Below are positions 26,478 through 35,877 of a stretch of 64,000 nt of DNA, one piece after another; position 1 is the stretch's first letter, and every line of letters starts with the position of its first letter. This DNA comes from Cronobacter muytjensii ATCC 51329. Lineage in GTDB: Bacteria; Pseudomonadota; Gammaproteobacteria; Enterobacterales; Enterobacteriaceae. Made by a program: the position numbers and the translations under genes. The notes under the pieces were generated by a model. It worked only from the letters and a program-made list of their open reading frames with translations. It searched no databases and had not been told where the DNA came from. Where the stretch lies: positions 3,038,001-3,102,000 of the forward strand of contig NZ_CP012268.1 of the NCBI RefSeq assembly GCF_001277195.1. Reading direction: 5' to 3'.

Positions 26478-29400
26478 TCAGCCTTGCCGTCTGCGCAGGG
26501 TAAAGCGGTAGCAGTATTCCCGCGCGGTCAGCAGATACTCCGGGTGGACACTCGGCGTCCAGGAGTCGTCCCCGCCGACGCCCATATGGAAGCCGTCAAG
26601 CGTCAGCCAGACGCCCGCCTCCGGCTGCAATTTATGCCAGTGGCTGGTCTCCATTAGCTGACGGGTGCCATAGGGGCTGAGTGAGAAATGAAACTCGCCC
26701 TCGGCCTGCCAGCCGTTCCAGCTCAGCTCGCGGGTGTTGCAACGCAGGCCGTTTTCGCTCGGGAAGATATACGGCGTGGAGAGCTCCGCGAGCGGCAGCG
26801 TCCAGCGCGAGAAGCAGGCGCTGTTCAGGCGGTCCGGGTAGTTTTCATGCGGGCCGAGGCCGAGCCAGCTTGCGGTTTCTTCGCCGCCGCGCAGCTGGCA
26901 GACGACGCCCACGCGCGGCAGCGGCGGCAGCGCCGGGCTGCGCTCGACATCGATATCGCAGTGCAGCGCGCCCTGGTTATCCACCACCATGCGCCAGCGG
27001 CTGAGGATCGCCGGGCCGTCCGCCAGGCCGCGTGCGAAATACGCATGTTGCGCGCGCACTTCCACGCCCTCGCGGATGGTTTGCGCGCAGCAGACCAGGC
27101 AGCGATGCTCAGTCTCATACAGCCCGGCCGCCTTCCAGCGCTCCACCCAGGCGTTCGGGTCGATGCGTTCCACTTCGCTGACGCCGATATCGTTATCAAG
27201 CGGCGCGCGAATAAACTGATCGGCAAGCGGCGTCAGCAACTGATCGACGCCGTCGTCGCTCCACTGGGTGAGCTGACCGCTGGCGCGGCTGACGCGCCAT
27301 GTCTGACGCCCGTGGCGGATGACAAATTCCGCGTCGGTGATATCAAGCTGCGGCGCATCGCCCGCAGCCGGCGGCTCGGGCAGCGCGAGCGGCGCGGCAA
27401 GCGGCCACTGCGCCCAGGCGCTGAGATGCCCCTCCGGGGACCACGCCGTCGCCTGCGGCTGTTCAACGCGCACGTGCAGCCAGATGGCGTCGTCACCCGC
27501 CCTGGCGGTAAACCCGTCTTCGCTGAGCGTCAGCACGCGGCTCGCCTGCGGGCCAAGCTCCAGCACGGTTTCACCGCTGATGCGCGCTTCACCGCGCACT
27601 TCGACGCTCCAGACCAGGCGCTCGTTGTCGCTGTCGCGGAACAGGTATTCGCTGGTCACTTCGATTTGCAGCGGGCTTTCGCTCACCAGCCGGAACTGGA
27701 AGAACTGCTGCTGATGCTTCGCCTCAAAGAGCGCCGGGTGCGGCGTGCGGTCCGGGAAGACCAGCCCGTTCATGCAGAACTGGCGGTCGTTCGGCGTGTC
27801 GCCAAAATCGCCGCCGTAGGCCCACCAGCGGCTGCCGTCCGGCTCCACGCGCGTGATGGCCTGGTCGGCCCAGTCCCAGATAAACCCGCCCTGCAGACGC
27901 GGATACTGGCGGAACGCGGCCCAGTAGTCGGCGAAGTTGCCGAGGCTGTTGCCCATCGCGTGGGCGTATTCGCACAGAATGAGCGGGCGGGTTTCGCCGG
28001 GCATGGAAATCCATTTTTTAATCGACCACTTCGGCACCGCCGGGATGAGCTGGTCGGTCTCCACGCGGGCATACATCGGGCAGATGATATCGGTGGCGCG
28101 GGTATCCGCCCCGCCGCCTTCATACTGCACCGGGCGGGTCGGGTCCTGATGCTTGATCCAGTTGTAGAGCGCGGTGTGGGTGGCCCCATTGCCGGACTCA
28201 TTGCCGAGCGACCAGATAATAATGCTCGGATGGTTACGGTTGCATTTCACCATCCGGGTGACGCGCTCGCTGTACGCGCCAAGCCAGACCGGATCGTCAG
28301 ACAGGCGGCTCATCGGCTCCATGCCGTGGGTTTCGATATTCGCTTCATCCACCACGTAAAGCCCGTAGCGGCTGCACAGTTCATACCAGCGCGGCTGGTT
28401 AGGATAGTGGGAGCAGCGCACAGCGTTAAAGTTGTTCTGCTTCATCAGCAGGATGTCCTGCACCATCGCCGCCTCATCCACCGCCTGGCCTTTCTCCGGG
28501 TGGTGCTCGTGGCGGTTCACGCCGCGAATAAGCAGCGGCTGGCCGTTGAGCGTCAGCAGGCCATTGTGGATTTCCACGCGACGAAAGCCGACGTCGTGCG
28601 CCTCAGAAACCAGCGGCATACCGTCGGCGTCAAGCAGCGTGACCACCGCGCGGTAGAGATGCGGCGCTTCGGCGCTCCAGAGCAGCGGGTTGTCAACGTC
28701 GAGCGAGAGCGTTACGCGCTCCGGGTAGTTACCGCGTTCATCAATGGGGGCTGAGCCGAGCGGCCGCGTCTGGCTCGCCACTTCGGTGTCGCCGTGCCAC
28801 AGCGCCAGGCTGACGCCAAGCCCGCGCGCGGCGGGCGTGACTTCCACCTCGCTAAACAGCGTGGCGTGGCGCAGCGATGGCGCAAGCTCGGTGTGAACGC
28901 GCACGTCCGCGAAGGCCTGCTCCGGGAGATGCAGCAGGCTGACCGGGCGGAAAATGCCGCTCATGCGCCACATATCCTGATCTTCAAGATAGCTGCCGTC
29001 CGACCAGCGCAACACCAGCACGCACAGGCGGTTGCGGCCCGCATGCAGCACGTCGGTGAGATCGAACTCCGCCGGCAGGCGGCTGTCCTGGGAGTACCCC
29101 ACCCACTGCCCGTTACACCAGAGATAAAACGCCGAATTCACGCCGCCGAAGATGATGCGCGTGCGGCCCGCCTCCAGCCACGCCTGCGGCACGTCGATAT
29201 CGCGCGAATAGCAGCCAGTCGGGTTTTCGTCCGGCACAAACGGCGGGTTCACCGGGATCGGGTAACGCACGTTGGTGTAGATCGGCGTGTCGTAGCCTTC
29301 CATCTGCCAGTTCGACGGCACCCTGGTTGCGCAGGCGTCGCTCAAATCGGCCGCCAGCCAGACGTCCGGCACCTGCTGAGGGCTGGTGAAAAAGCTGAAC

Positions 29401-29609
29401 TGCCACTCGCCGTCGAGCGACAGCACGGCGTCGGAGGTTTCGCCCCGGCGCGCCTGGCAGGCGTCGCGCCAGCCGTGTAGCGGCGTATGGGACGGCAGGC
29501 GGTTGACGCTGGTGATGGCCGGGTTCTGCCAGTCATTGCGGGCGAGAATGGTCGCCAGCGGGCGCGTCTGGAGCTCGTTAAAAGCGGTCGTGGTGGGGTT
29601 TTCTGTCAT
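26478..29609 (-). CDS. lacZ: Beta-galactosidase
   Basis: The 1043-residue enzyme is a GH2 beta-galactosidase similar in length to E. coli LacZ (1024). It hydrolyses lactose to glucose and galactose in the cytoplasm. The order is the sugar-binding domain (GRTRIIFGGVNSAFYLWCNG), the immunoglobulin-like domain, and the TIM barrel with LIRGVNRHEHHPEKGQ, the acid/base glutamate in IIWSLGNESGNG and the nucleophile glutamate in LILCEYAHAMGNS. The C-terminal domain 5 is complete (YLLTAREYCYRFTLRR). It starts the lacZ-lacY transcript and is divergent from lacI. Confidence 0.96.
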   Translation of the reverse strand: MTENPTTTAFNELQTRPLATILARNDWQNPAITSVNRLPSHTPLHGWRDACQARRGETSDAVLSLDGEWQFSFFTSPQQVPDVWLAADLSDACATRVPSNWQMEGYDTPIYTNVRYPIPVNPPFVPDENPTGCYSRDIDVPQAWLEAGRTRIIFGGVNSAFYLWCNGQWVGYSQDSRLPAEFDLTDVLHAGRNRLCVLVLRWSDGSYLEDQDMWRMSGIFRPVSLLHLPEQAFADVRVHTELAPSLRHATLFSEVEVTPAARGLGVSLALWHGDTEVASQTRPLGSAPIDERGNYPERVTLSLDVDNPLLWSAEAPHLYRAVVTLLDADGMPLVSEAHDVGFRRVEIHNGLLTLNGQPLLIRGVNRHEHHPEKGQAVDEAAMVQDILLMKQNNFNAVRCSHYPNQPRWYELCSRYGLYVVDEANIETHGMEPMSRLSDDPVWLGAYSERVTRMVKCNRNHPSIIIWSLGNESGNGATHTALYNWIKHQDPTRPVQYEGGGADTRATDIICPMYARVETDQLIPAVPKWSIKKWISMPGETRPLILCEYAHAMGNSLGNFADYWAAFRQYPRLQGGFIWDWADQAITRVEPDGSRWWAYGGDFGDTPNDRQFCMNGLVFPDRTPHPALFEAKHQQQFFQFRLVSESPLQIEVTSEYLFRDSDNERLVWSVEVRGEARISGETVLELGPQASRVLTLSEDGFTARAGDDAIWLHVRVEQPQATAWSPEGHLSAWAQWPLAAPLALPEPPAAGDAPQLDITDAEFVIRHGRQTWRVSRASGQLTQWSDDGVDQLLTPLADQFIRAPLDNDIGVSEVERIDPNAWVERWKAAGLYETEHRCLVCCAQTIREGVEVRAQHAYFARGLADGPAILSRWRMVVDNQGALHCDIDVERSPALPPLPRVGVVCQLRGGEETASWLGLGPHENYPDRLNSACFSRWTLPLAELSTPYIFPSENGLRCNTRELSWNGWQAEGEFHFSLSPYGTRQLMETSHWHKLQPEAGVWLTLDGFHMGVGGDDSWTPSVHPEYLLTAREYCYRFTLRRRQG

Positions 29610-29630
29610 GAGTTTTCCCTGTAAATCAAA

Positions 29631-29652
29631 AAATGTCGTGCGCTAACATTGG
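29631..29652. promoter_or_regulatory. lac operator copy 1, next to lacZ
   Basis: This 22-base site contains the LacI-family core GCGCTAACATT and matches, in inverted orientation, the site at 29765-29786 in 20 of 22 positions. It overlaps the proposed lacZ -10 and transcription start, as O1 does in E. coli. Confidence 0.7.
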
Positions 29653-29678
29653 TAATCAGCATGGCGGGAAAGCGTAAA
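29649..29678 (-). promoter_or_regulatory. Candidate lacZ promoter
   Basis: On the minus strand TTTACG, an 18-base spacer and TACCAA precede lacZ. The -35 and the following CTTT match the E. coli lac promoter (TTTACACTTT), which also has an 18-base spacer and an operator directly downstream. Confidence 0.5.
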
Positions 29679-29745
29679 AATGGCGAATAGCGGCTTTTCA
29701 GAATGCGACCCCGGATCACATCCCTGCGGTGGATGGATCGAGAAG

Positions 29746-29761
29746 TGAGATCAACGTCACA
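29746..29761. promoter_or_regulatory. CRP-like site in the lacI/lacZ intergenic region
   Basis: TGAGA-N6-TCACA matches 9 of 10 half-site consensus bases. It abuts operator copy 2. It is about 110 bases from the proposed lacZ start, so it may act on lacI or through DNA looping. A second TGTGA half-site lies nearer lacZ (about 29716-29720, minus strand). Confidence 0.45.
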
Positions 29762-29764
29762 CCA

Positions 29765-29786
29765 CCAATGTTAGCGCTAGACATTT
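29765..29786. promoter_or_regulatory. lac operator copy 2, next to lacI
   Basis: The site has the core TTAGCGCTAG and is the inverted near-copy of 29631-29652. The centres are 134 bases apart, a distance compatible with looping by tetrameric LacI and with lacI autoregulation. Confidence 0.7.
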
Positions 29787-29855
29787 CGCGCCAGAAATTG
29801 ACTTTCGCCGCCGCCATCGCCGATGATTGCGCCGACGAGACGCAGAGGAAAGGCG

Positions 29856-30932
29856 ATGAAAAAACGACTCAGCACGCTGGATGACGTGGCGCGGAAGGCC
29901 GGGGTATCGCACCAGACGGTATCGCGCGTGCTTAACAAACCGGCGCTGGTGTCGCCCGCCACCCGCCAGCGGGTGCTGGAGGCGATGGAGGCGTTGCAGT
30001 TTGTGCCGAACCGCAACGCGCAGCTGCTGGCCGGCAAAGCCACCCGCACGCTCGGTTTTATTACCGTCTCGCTGGCGCTCCATGCGCCGTCGCAGATCGC
30101 CGCCGCCATCAAAAGCCACGCCGCGCGGGCGGGCTACAGCGTGGTGATCGCCACCCTGGAAACCGGCACGCTGGAGGAATTGCAACGCTCGCTAAACGAA
30201 ATGCGCGCGCAGAAAGTGGATGGTGTCATTATCAACCTGCCGCTCGGGGCTGACGCCGCGGCGACACTCGCGGCGCAAAACAGCGATCTGCTCTGCCAGT
30301 TTCTCGACGTGCCCGCCGACAGCGACGTGTTTCACGTGAGCTTTGATCCGCGCGACGGCTCGCGTCAGAGCGCGGAATTTTTGCTCAATGCCGGACATCA
30401 GCAGGTCGCGCTGCTCGCGGGGCCCGCGCACTCGGTCGCCTCCTCAATGCGTCTCGCCTGCTGGCAGGCCGTACTGGCGGAGCGCGGCCTGCGCGCCTGC
30501 GCGCTGCTGCACGGCGACTGGAGTTCAAAGGATGCCTGGCAGCAGACGCTCAGCCTGTTCCGCACGCGGCGCGACATTACCGCGCTGCTGGTGGCAAACG
30601 ATCAGATGGCTTTCGGCGCGATGAGCGCGCTGGACGAGCTCGGCCTGCGCGTGCCGCAGGATGTCTCGGTGATTGGCTATGACGACACGCCGGACAGCGC
30701 CTATTTCATTCCGCCGCTCACTACCGTCGAGCAGGATTTCAACCGCCTTGGCGCGGAGTCGGTGCGCCGGATGGTGGCGCGCCTCACCGGCCATGGCGAC
30801 GGCGGCTCAACGCTGCTGCCGACGCGCTTTATTGAACGCCGCTCTACCGCCCCGCTGCGCGATCGCCGCGCCGACCGCGAGCGCCTGCTCGACGAGATGG
30901 CGCGCCTCGTTCAGGCGCTGCGAGACTGTTAA
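29856..30932 (+). CDS. lacI: LacI-family repressor of the lac operon
   Basis: The 358-residue protein has the LacI helix-turn-helix at its start (TLDDVARKAGVSHQTVSRVL, residues 6-25) followed by the hinge helix NRNAQLLAGK. A periplasmic-binding-like core covers residues 60-330 and ends with DFNRLGAESVRRMVARL. A leucine/arginine-rich tail (RERLLDEMARLVQAL) resembles the tetramerisation helix of LacI. The ATG at 29856 follows GAGGAAAG; the ATG at 29823 is less likely. It is divergent from lacZ, unlike E. coli where lacI is upstream in the same orientation. It should bind allolactose. Confidence 0.88.
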   Translation: MKKRLSTLDDVARKAGVSHQTVSRVLNKPALVSPATRQRVLEAMEALQFVPNRNAQLLAGKATRTLGFITVSLALHAPSQIAAAIKSHAARAGYSVVIATLETGTLEELQRSLNEMRAQKVDGVIINLPLGADAAATLAAQNSDLLCQFLDVPADSDVFHVSFDPRDGSRQSAEFLLNAGHQQVALLAGPAHSVASSMRLACWQAVLAERGLRACALLHGDWSSKDAWQQTLSLFRTRRDITALLVANDQMAFGAMSALDELGLRVPQDVSVIGYDDTPDSAYFIPPLTTVEQDFNRLGAESVRRMVARLTGHGDGGSTLLPTRFIERRSTAPLRDRRADRERLLDEMARLVQALRDC

Positions 30933-31035
30933 CGCCACGCCGGCCCTCCTGCCGGCATTGCTTATTATCCCGCCTTTTTAGCGCATTTCCCTGCTTTTTA
31001 GCCGCCTTTTCACGCCGATGATTTTTGCTTTCAAT

Positions 31036-31050
31036 TGCAAATGATTATTA
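31036..31050. promoter_or_regulatory. Candidate Fur box
   Basis: TGCAAAT-G-ATTATTA matches 11 of 14 positions of the 7-1-7 Fur consensus (TGATAAT-N-ATTATCA). It lies 123 bases upstream of the lipoprotein start and suggests iron repression of this gene and the receptor gene after it. Confidence 0.55.
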
Positions 31051-31172
31051 GTAACATTTGCAGCTTCTGTGAAAGGGTGTTTCAGTTTATGGCAGGAACC
31101 GCTGGCGCAGACGGCGGGCGAACTCCCCTTTTGCGTTTTATAACAATACGTTAAACCAAATGGAGTTGTCTG

Positions 31173-32249
31173 ATGAACCACAAGACTGGCGCCCTGGCGC
31201 TGCTGGTGGCGCTCGCCCTTAGCGGCTGCGCGACACAACCATCCCCCGCGCAGGCCACCTCTCCGGCTCCCGCCGCGCAAACCCAGCCTGATAACCTCGT
31301 GAAGCGCGAGCTCGCTTACGGCGTCTATGAGATGGCGCTAAGCCCGACGACCCACGCGCTTTACGTCGCCACGGCACAGTCGTTTAAAGATGTTCAGGGC
31401 GGCGTTATCTACAAGCTCGATCCCGCGTCGCTGAAAACTCTCGGCGAAACGCATACCGACCTGAAAAACTTCGGCATGACCACCGATCCGCAAGGTAAAA
31501 CGATTTGGGTGACCAACTCGCTGGATGGCGGCATCAGCGCGCTCGACGCCGCCACCGGGAAAATCACCGGTCGTCTGCTGTTTGGCGAGCGTAACGAGAA
31601 AGGCTTCCCGTCCGGCGCGCGTGAAATTCTCTGGCACGACGGCCTGCTGTATGTCGGTGCCGTCGCCGATCCGGCGGTGATCTGGGTCGTCGACGCGAAA
31701 ACGCTGAAGCTTAAAAAACGCATCAAAAACGCGGGCAAATGGGTGACCGGCCTGCACTTCTCCTCTGTCACGCAACGGCTGTATGCGGCAAACGGCGGCG
31801 GCGAAATTCTCGTTATCAACCCGACCACGCAGCGCATCGAAAAGCGCTGGAAACCGCTCGGCGATAAACCGGCGCTGCTGCTGAACATGGCGGAAGATCC
31901 GGCGACCGGCCGTCTGTTTGTTACCGACAACTCCAAAGCGAAAACCACGCTGGCGCTGGATATCCGCAGCGGCGACGTCATCAAACAGCTCGACGTGGGC
32001 GATTCGCTGGCGGTGAAATTCAACCCGCAGCGCCAGGAGATCTACCTCACCCGGCGCGACGGCGGAAAACTACTGAGCCTCGATGCCACCACTTACAAAG
32101 TGAAAAAAGAGTGGGATCTGCCGCCGAACCCGAACAGCCTGCTGCTCTCACAAGACGGCCAGACGCTGTGGGTCACCGTCAAACAGCCGTTTAATAAAGA
32201 TCACTCAACTAAAGGGCCGGAGCACGTGGTGCGCATCGACCTGAAATAA
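31173..32249 (+). CDS. YncE-like beta-propeller lipoprotein
   Basis: The 358-residue product has a lipoprotein signal with lipobox LSGC (cysteine at about residue 20) followed by a Pro/Ala/Gln-rich linker. The rest contains repeated blades of the type YVATAQS..GGVIYKLDPASLKTLGE, WVTNSLDGGISALDAATGKI and VWVVDAKTL, a YVTN-type seven-bladed propeller like E. coli YncE. It precedes a TonB-dependent receptor by 65 bases and has a Fur-like box upstream. An accessory role in metal-chelate uptake is likely, but the ligand is not known. GGAG precedes the ATG. Confidence 0.75.
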   Translation: MNHKTGALALLVALALSGCATQPSPAQATSPAPAAQTQPDNLVKRELAYGVYEMALSPTTHALYVATAQSFKDVQGGVIYKLDPASLKTLGETHTDLKNFGMTTDPQGKTIWVTNSLDGGISALDAATGKITGRLLFGERNEKGFPSGAREILWHDGLLYVGAVADPAVIWVVDAKTLKLKKRIKNAGKWVTGLHFSSVTQRLYAANGGGEILVINPTTQRIEKRWKPLGDKPALLLNMAEDPATGRLFVTDNSKAKTTLALDIRSGDVIKQLDVGDSLAVKFNPQRQEIYLTRRDGGKLLSLDATTYKVKKEWDLPPNPNSLLLSQDGQTLWVTVKQPFNKDHSTKGPEHVVRIDLK

Positions 32250-32257
32250 CCGCTTTA

Positions 32258-32282
32258 CGGGCCCGGCAAGGGGCCCTTTTTC
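32258..32282 (+). terminator. Hairpin between the lipoprotein and receptor genes
   Basis: GGGCCC, loop GGCAAG and GGGCCC are followed by TTTTT. It lies between two same-strand genes and may allow partial readthrough. Confidence 0.6.
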
Positions 32283-32314
32283 CTTACAAGAATAACGACA
32301 GGACAACCTCGGGG

Positions 32315-34489
32315 ATGAGACACGTAACGTTACGCAAAACGCTGCTGGCGATGGCCGTGGGCTGCGCCGCGTCTTACGCGCAGGCCGCCAGCGCCGATGC
32401 GCAGGCGGAAGAGACTATCGTGGTACAGGCCGCCGGCGAGGCATTTACGCCGGGCGGCGACACGCCCCCGCCCGCTTATCTGGATGGCCAGGTGGCGCAC
32501 GGCGGCCGACTCGGCATGCTCGGCGAGCAGCGCGCGATGGATGTGCCTTTTAACGTCATCAGCTTTACCTCAAAGCTTGTGGAAGATCAGCAGGCGCGCA
32601 CCGTCGCCGACGTGGTGCGTAACGATGCGGGCGTGCAGAACGTGCAGGGCTACGGCAACTTCCAGGAGACGTACCGTATTCGCGGCTTTGCGCTTGAAGG
32701 CGACGACATGACCTTTAGCGGCCTTGGCGGGGTGATGCCGCGTCAGGTGGTGGAGATGGCGATGGTCGACCGCATCGAGATCTTCAAAGGGGCCAACGCG
32801 CTGGTGAACGGCGCGTCCACCACCGGCGTGGGCGGCGTTATCAACCTTGAGCCGAAACATGCCGACGACCTGCCGCTCACCCGTCTTGGCGTTGACTACA
32901 CCTCCGCAAGCCAGGCGGGCGTCACGCTGGATGCCGGGCGACGTTTCGGCGACGCGGAGCAGTTCGGCGCGCGCGTAAACCTGGTGCAGCGCGAGGGCGA
33001 GACGGCGGTGGATAACGAAAAGCGCCGCACCACCTTTGCCTCCGTCGGCCTCGATTACAAAGGCGACCGGCTGAAAACCTCGCTCGATCTCGGCTACCAG
33101 AAGCAGGGCTTCCACGGCGGGCGGATTGGAGTGGATATTCGCAACGTCGATTTCATCCCGGCCGTGCCGAAAGCGACGCAGAACTACAGCCAGGACTGGG
33201 TTTACAGCGATCTCGAAAGCCAGTTCGGCATGGCGCGCGCTGAGTATGCGCTCACCGACGACTGGACGCTCTATGGCGGCCTCGGCGGCCAGCATAGCCA
33301 CGAGAAAGGGCTGTACGCCACGCCGCGGCTGATCAACGCCGCTGGCGACGCCACGATGGGCCGCATGGATACCAACCGCATTAATGATAATTTCAGCGGG
33401 ATGGGCGGCGTGCGCGGGCGCTTCGACACCGGGTTTATTTCGCATCAGGTGAATGTGGGGTATTCGGCCATCGCGCGCCGCGACGCGACCTCCTGGCGCA
33501 TGGCGAAAACCACCCGGGCGGTGAATATTTATGACCCGCCAGACGTGGGCCGTCCGCCCAACGCCAGCTTCAGCGGTAACTATGGCTCGCCGCCGACCAC
33601 CGGGCGCTCGCGCACCCAGGGCTGGCTGCTGAGCGATACGCTGGGCGTGCTGGATGACCGCGTGCTGCTGACGGTGGCCGCGCGCCACCAGAAAGTGGTG
33701 GTGCGCAAATACAGCGCCAAAACTGGCGATGAGACGCGTGATTCACGGTTTAACGACAGCCGCTGGATGCCGACCTATGGCATCGTCTACAAGCCAACCG
33801 AACAGGTATCGCTCTACGCCAACCATACTGAGTCGCTGGAGCCTGGCGGCAGCGCGCCGTCGACCGCCGCCAACTACGGCGAGAGCACCGGCATTCTGCA
33901 TTCAAAACAGAATGAAGCGGGCGTGAAGGTAGATTTCGGGCGGCTTGGCGGCACCCTGACCGCCTTTGAAATCAAAAAGCCCGTCGCCACCCAGGACAGC
34001 GTCACGAATATCTACGCCCTCAGCGGCGAGCAGCGCAACCGCGGCGTGGAGCTGAACCTGTTCGGCGAGCCGGTGCTGGGGCTGCGCCTGAACGCCAGCG
34101 CCACCTGGATTGCCCCACAAATGACCCGCACCAAAGACGGCGTGAATGACGGTAACGACGCCGTCGGGGTGCCGCGCTTCGCGATGCGCGTGGGCGGCGA
34201 GGTGGATATCGCGCCAGTCGAGGGGCTGACCGCCAGCGCCTGGGTGAACCACACCGGCGCGCAGTACGCTAACGCCGCCAACACCCGCAAGCTGGACGAC
34301 TTCACCACGCTCGATCTCGGCGTGCGTTACCGCATGACGCTTAACGATCAGCAGAATACCGTGACGTGGCGCGCGGGCGTCGATAACGTCACCAATGAGA
34401 AATACTGGTCGACCGTGGAAAGCAGCGGCATTTACCTCTATCAGGGCAAACCGCGCACGCTGAAACTCTCCATGAGCTACGACTTTTAA
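32315..34489 (+). CDS. TonB-dependent outer-membrane siderophore-type receptor
   Basis: The 724-residue protein has a signal peptide ending AQA, a TonB-box-like EETIVVQA, a plug domain (about 60-180; GVQNVQGYGNFQETYRIRGF, VDRIEIFKGANALVNG) and a 22-strand barrel. It ends SMSYDF with the terminal phenylalanine required for outer-membrane insertion. The family is that of ferric siderophore receptors such as FhuE, FoxA and FpvA. The partner lipoprotein and Fur-like box support iron-regulated uptake. The ligand is unknown. It is not the YncD/PqqU subtype as far as I can judge. Confidence 0.88.
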   Translation: MRHVTLRKTLLAMAVGCAASYAQAASADAQAEETIVVQAAGEAFTPGGDTPPPAYLDGQVAHGGRLGMLGEQRAMDVPFNVISFTSKLVEDQQARTVADVVRNDAGVQNVQGYGNFQETYRIRGFALEGDDMTFSGLGGVMPRQVVEMAMVDRIEIFKGANALVNGASTTGVGGVINLEPKHADDLPLTRLGVDYTSASQAGVTLDAGRRFGDAEQFGARVNLVQREGETAVDNEKRRTTFASVGLDYKGDRLKTSLDLGYQKQGFHGGRIGVDIRNVDFIPAVPKATQNYSQDWVYSDLESQFGMARAEYALTDDWTLYGGLGGQHSHEKGLYATPRLINAAGDATMGRMDTNRINDNFSGMGGVRGRFDTGFISHQVNVGYSAIARRDATSWRMAKTTRAVNIYDPPDVGRPPNASFSGNYGSPPTTGRSRTQGWLLSDTLGVLDDRVLLTVAARHQKVVVRKYSAKTGDETRDSRFNDSRWMPTYGIVYKPTEQVSLYANHTESLEPGGSAPSTAANYGESTGILHSKQNEAGVKVDFGRLGGTLTAFEIKKPVATQDSVTNIYALSGEQRNRGVELNLFGEPVLGLRLNASATWIAPQMTRTKDGVNDGNDAVGVPRFAMRVGGEVDIAPVEGLTASAWVNHTGAQYANAANTRKLDDFTTLDLGVRYRMTLNDQQNTVTWRAGVDNVTNEKYWSTVESSGIYLYQGKPRTLKLSMSYDF

Positions 34490-34524
34490 GCCGCACCCGC
34501 CGGGCCTTCCGGCGGGTTGCACGC

Positions 34525-35442
34525 TCAGCGCGCTTTATCTTCCTGCTTCATTCGAGCGCGGATGCCGCCGTCAATGGTGGTGGTGTCGGCCATAGGCGTA
34601 TAGATAGCGCCGGTCGTCGGGGCCAGCGGCTGCGCTTTCTCCACTGAACGGTTAATCACCTTCGCCGAGAGTTTCTCAGTCATATCCGGGAACAGGTGGT
34701 GCGACAGGTTAGACGAGCGCGCCTTCCAGCCCACCGGGATCTCCTCTTCCGGTTTGAAGCAGGCTTTCACTATGGCGTCGATCACTTTTTCCGGGGAATC
34801 CATCGCGGCCATGCGCGGCGCGTGGCCGGTATAGTTGGCGGCGTGGGTCCACCACGGCGTATCGACCGCCCACGGCATGATGGTCGCCACTTTAATGTCG
34901 TTATAGTCATTGAGCCGCAGCTCTTCGTTGATGGTGCGCCCGAGGCTCAGCACCGCGGCTTTGGTGGCGGCGTAGCTCGACTGAAACGCGAGCGGCACTT
35001 CGCTGTCCACGGAGCCGGTGTTGATCAGCACGCCGAAGCCCTGGGCAATAAAATGTTTTACCGCTACGTGTGCGCCATAGATGACGCCTTTGAGGTTTAC
35101 GTCCACCAGCCGTTCGTGATCGGCCACCGGGATCTCCCAGAACCAGCCGAGCGCCCCAATGCCGACGTTATTGATCCAGATATTAATCGGCCCGAAGCGC
35201 GCGATCGCCGCCTGCGCCAGACGCTCCACCTGATCCGGCTGGCTGACATCCGTCTCCACCGCCAGCGCGTGGCCGCCACCGGCGTTGATCTCCTGCGCCA
35301 GCGCCTCCAGCGCTTCGCCCCGTCGCGCCGCCAGCACCACATTCGCGCCGCGTTTAGCGAGCGCCAGCGCGGCCCCGCGCCCAAAGCCGCTCGACGCCCC
35401 GGTGATGACGATGGTGGTATTGATCATTCTTTCTTCAGACAT
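34525..35442 (-). CDS. Short-chain dehydrogenase/reductase
   Basis: The 305-residue protein is a classical SDR with NAD(P) motif TGASSGFGRGAAL (residues 14-26), NNVG at about 92, the catalytic serine in INTGSVDSE, and YxxxK in SSYAATKAAV. Arginines after strand 2 (LAARRGE) suggest NADP(H) preference. The C-terminal 60-residue extension (ending GIRARMKQEDKAR) is longer than in minimal SDRs. The ATG at 35442 follows AAGGGGG; an alternative start at 35427 is possible. The substrate is unknown. It is convergent with the receptor gene. Confidence 0.82.
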   Translation of the reverse strand: MSEERMINTTIVITGASSGFGRGAALALAKRGANVVLAARRGEALEALAQEINAGGGHALAVETDVSQPDQVERLAQAAIARFGPINIWINNVGIGALGWFWEIPVADHERLVDVNLKGVIYGAHVAVKHFIAQGFGVLINTGSVDSEVPLAFQSSYAATKAAVLSLGRTINEELRLNDYNDIKVATIMPWAVDTPWWTHAANYTGHAPRMAAMDSPEKVIDAIVKACFKPEEEIPVGWKARSSNLSHHLFPDMTEKLSAKVINRSVEKAQPLAPTTGAIYTPMADTTTIDGGIRARMKQEDKAR

Positions 35443-35877
35443 ACCGGCCCCCTTTTATCAGCAGATTGCCGCGCCGCCGCAGGCTTGCAGGACGACGCAG
35501 CCCAGCTTTTAGTCTGGACCGGGATGCGCAGAACGCAAAAAAATGCACCTTTTAATCTGTAAGTTAATTATGAAACTGAAACCGCTTCGTTTGGGAACAG
35601 GTTAATAGCGACAGATACCTTTATTTTATAATCAGACTTGTAGGAACAGCGTTGTGGAATTATATTTCAGAAGCATATTCATATAATCTTCCTGCCTGGT
35701 GAGGTTTTGCTGAAATGAACAACTAATGTGCTATGAACACTTACTGGTTTGCCGGAAGTAAATGCACATTTTCGTTCATATCATTTTGTCTGCTTGCCGC
35801 TAATGTTAATAGCAGCAGATAGCAAAAATTTCTGTGCTTTACTGTCTGGCATTGTTTTAACTTGCTCAGGACAGATA
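35443..35877. other. AT-rich intergenic region before the methyltransferase gene
   Basis: Composition drops here compared with the flanking genes. The methyltransferase frame stays open back to 35749 without a ribosome-binding site, so I treat that part as non-coding. I see no RNA gene, repeat or clear operator. Confidence 0.4.

Noticed and set aside
26688..28754. A 688-codon open frame antisense to lacZ
   Set aside because: It shows the same composition artefact. It lies wholly inside lacZ, which has all catalytic motifs.
35749..35877. Longer N-terminus for the methyltransferase
   Set aside because: The extra 43 codons are AT-rich, lack a ribosome-binding site and look unlike the family. 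The tandem ATG at 35878/35881 after AGGA is better supported.
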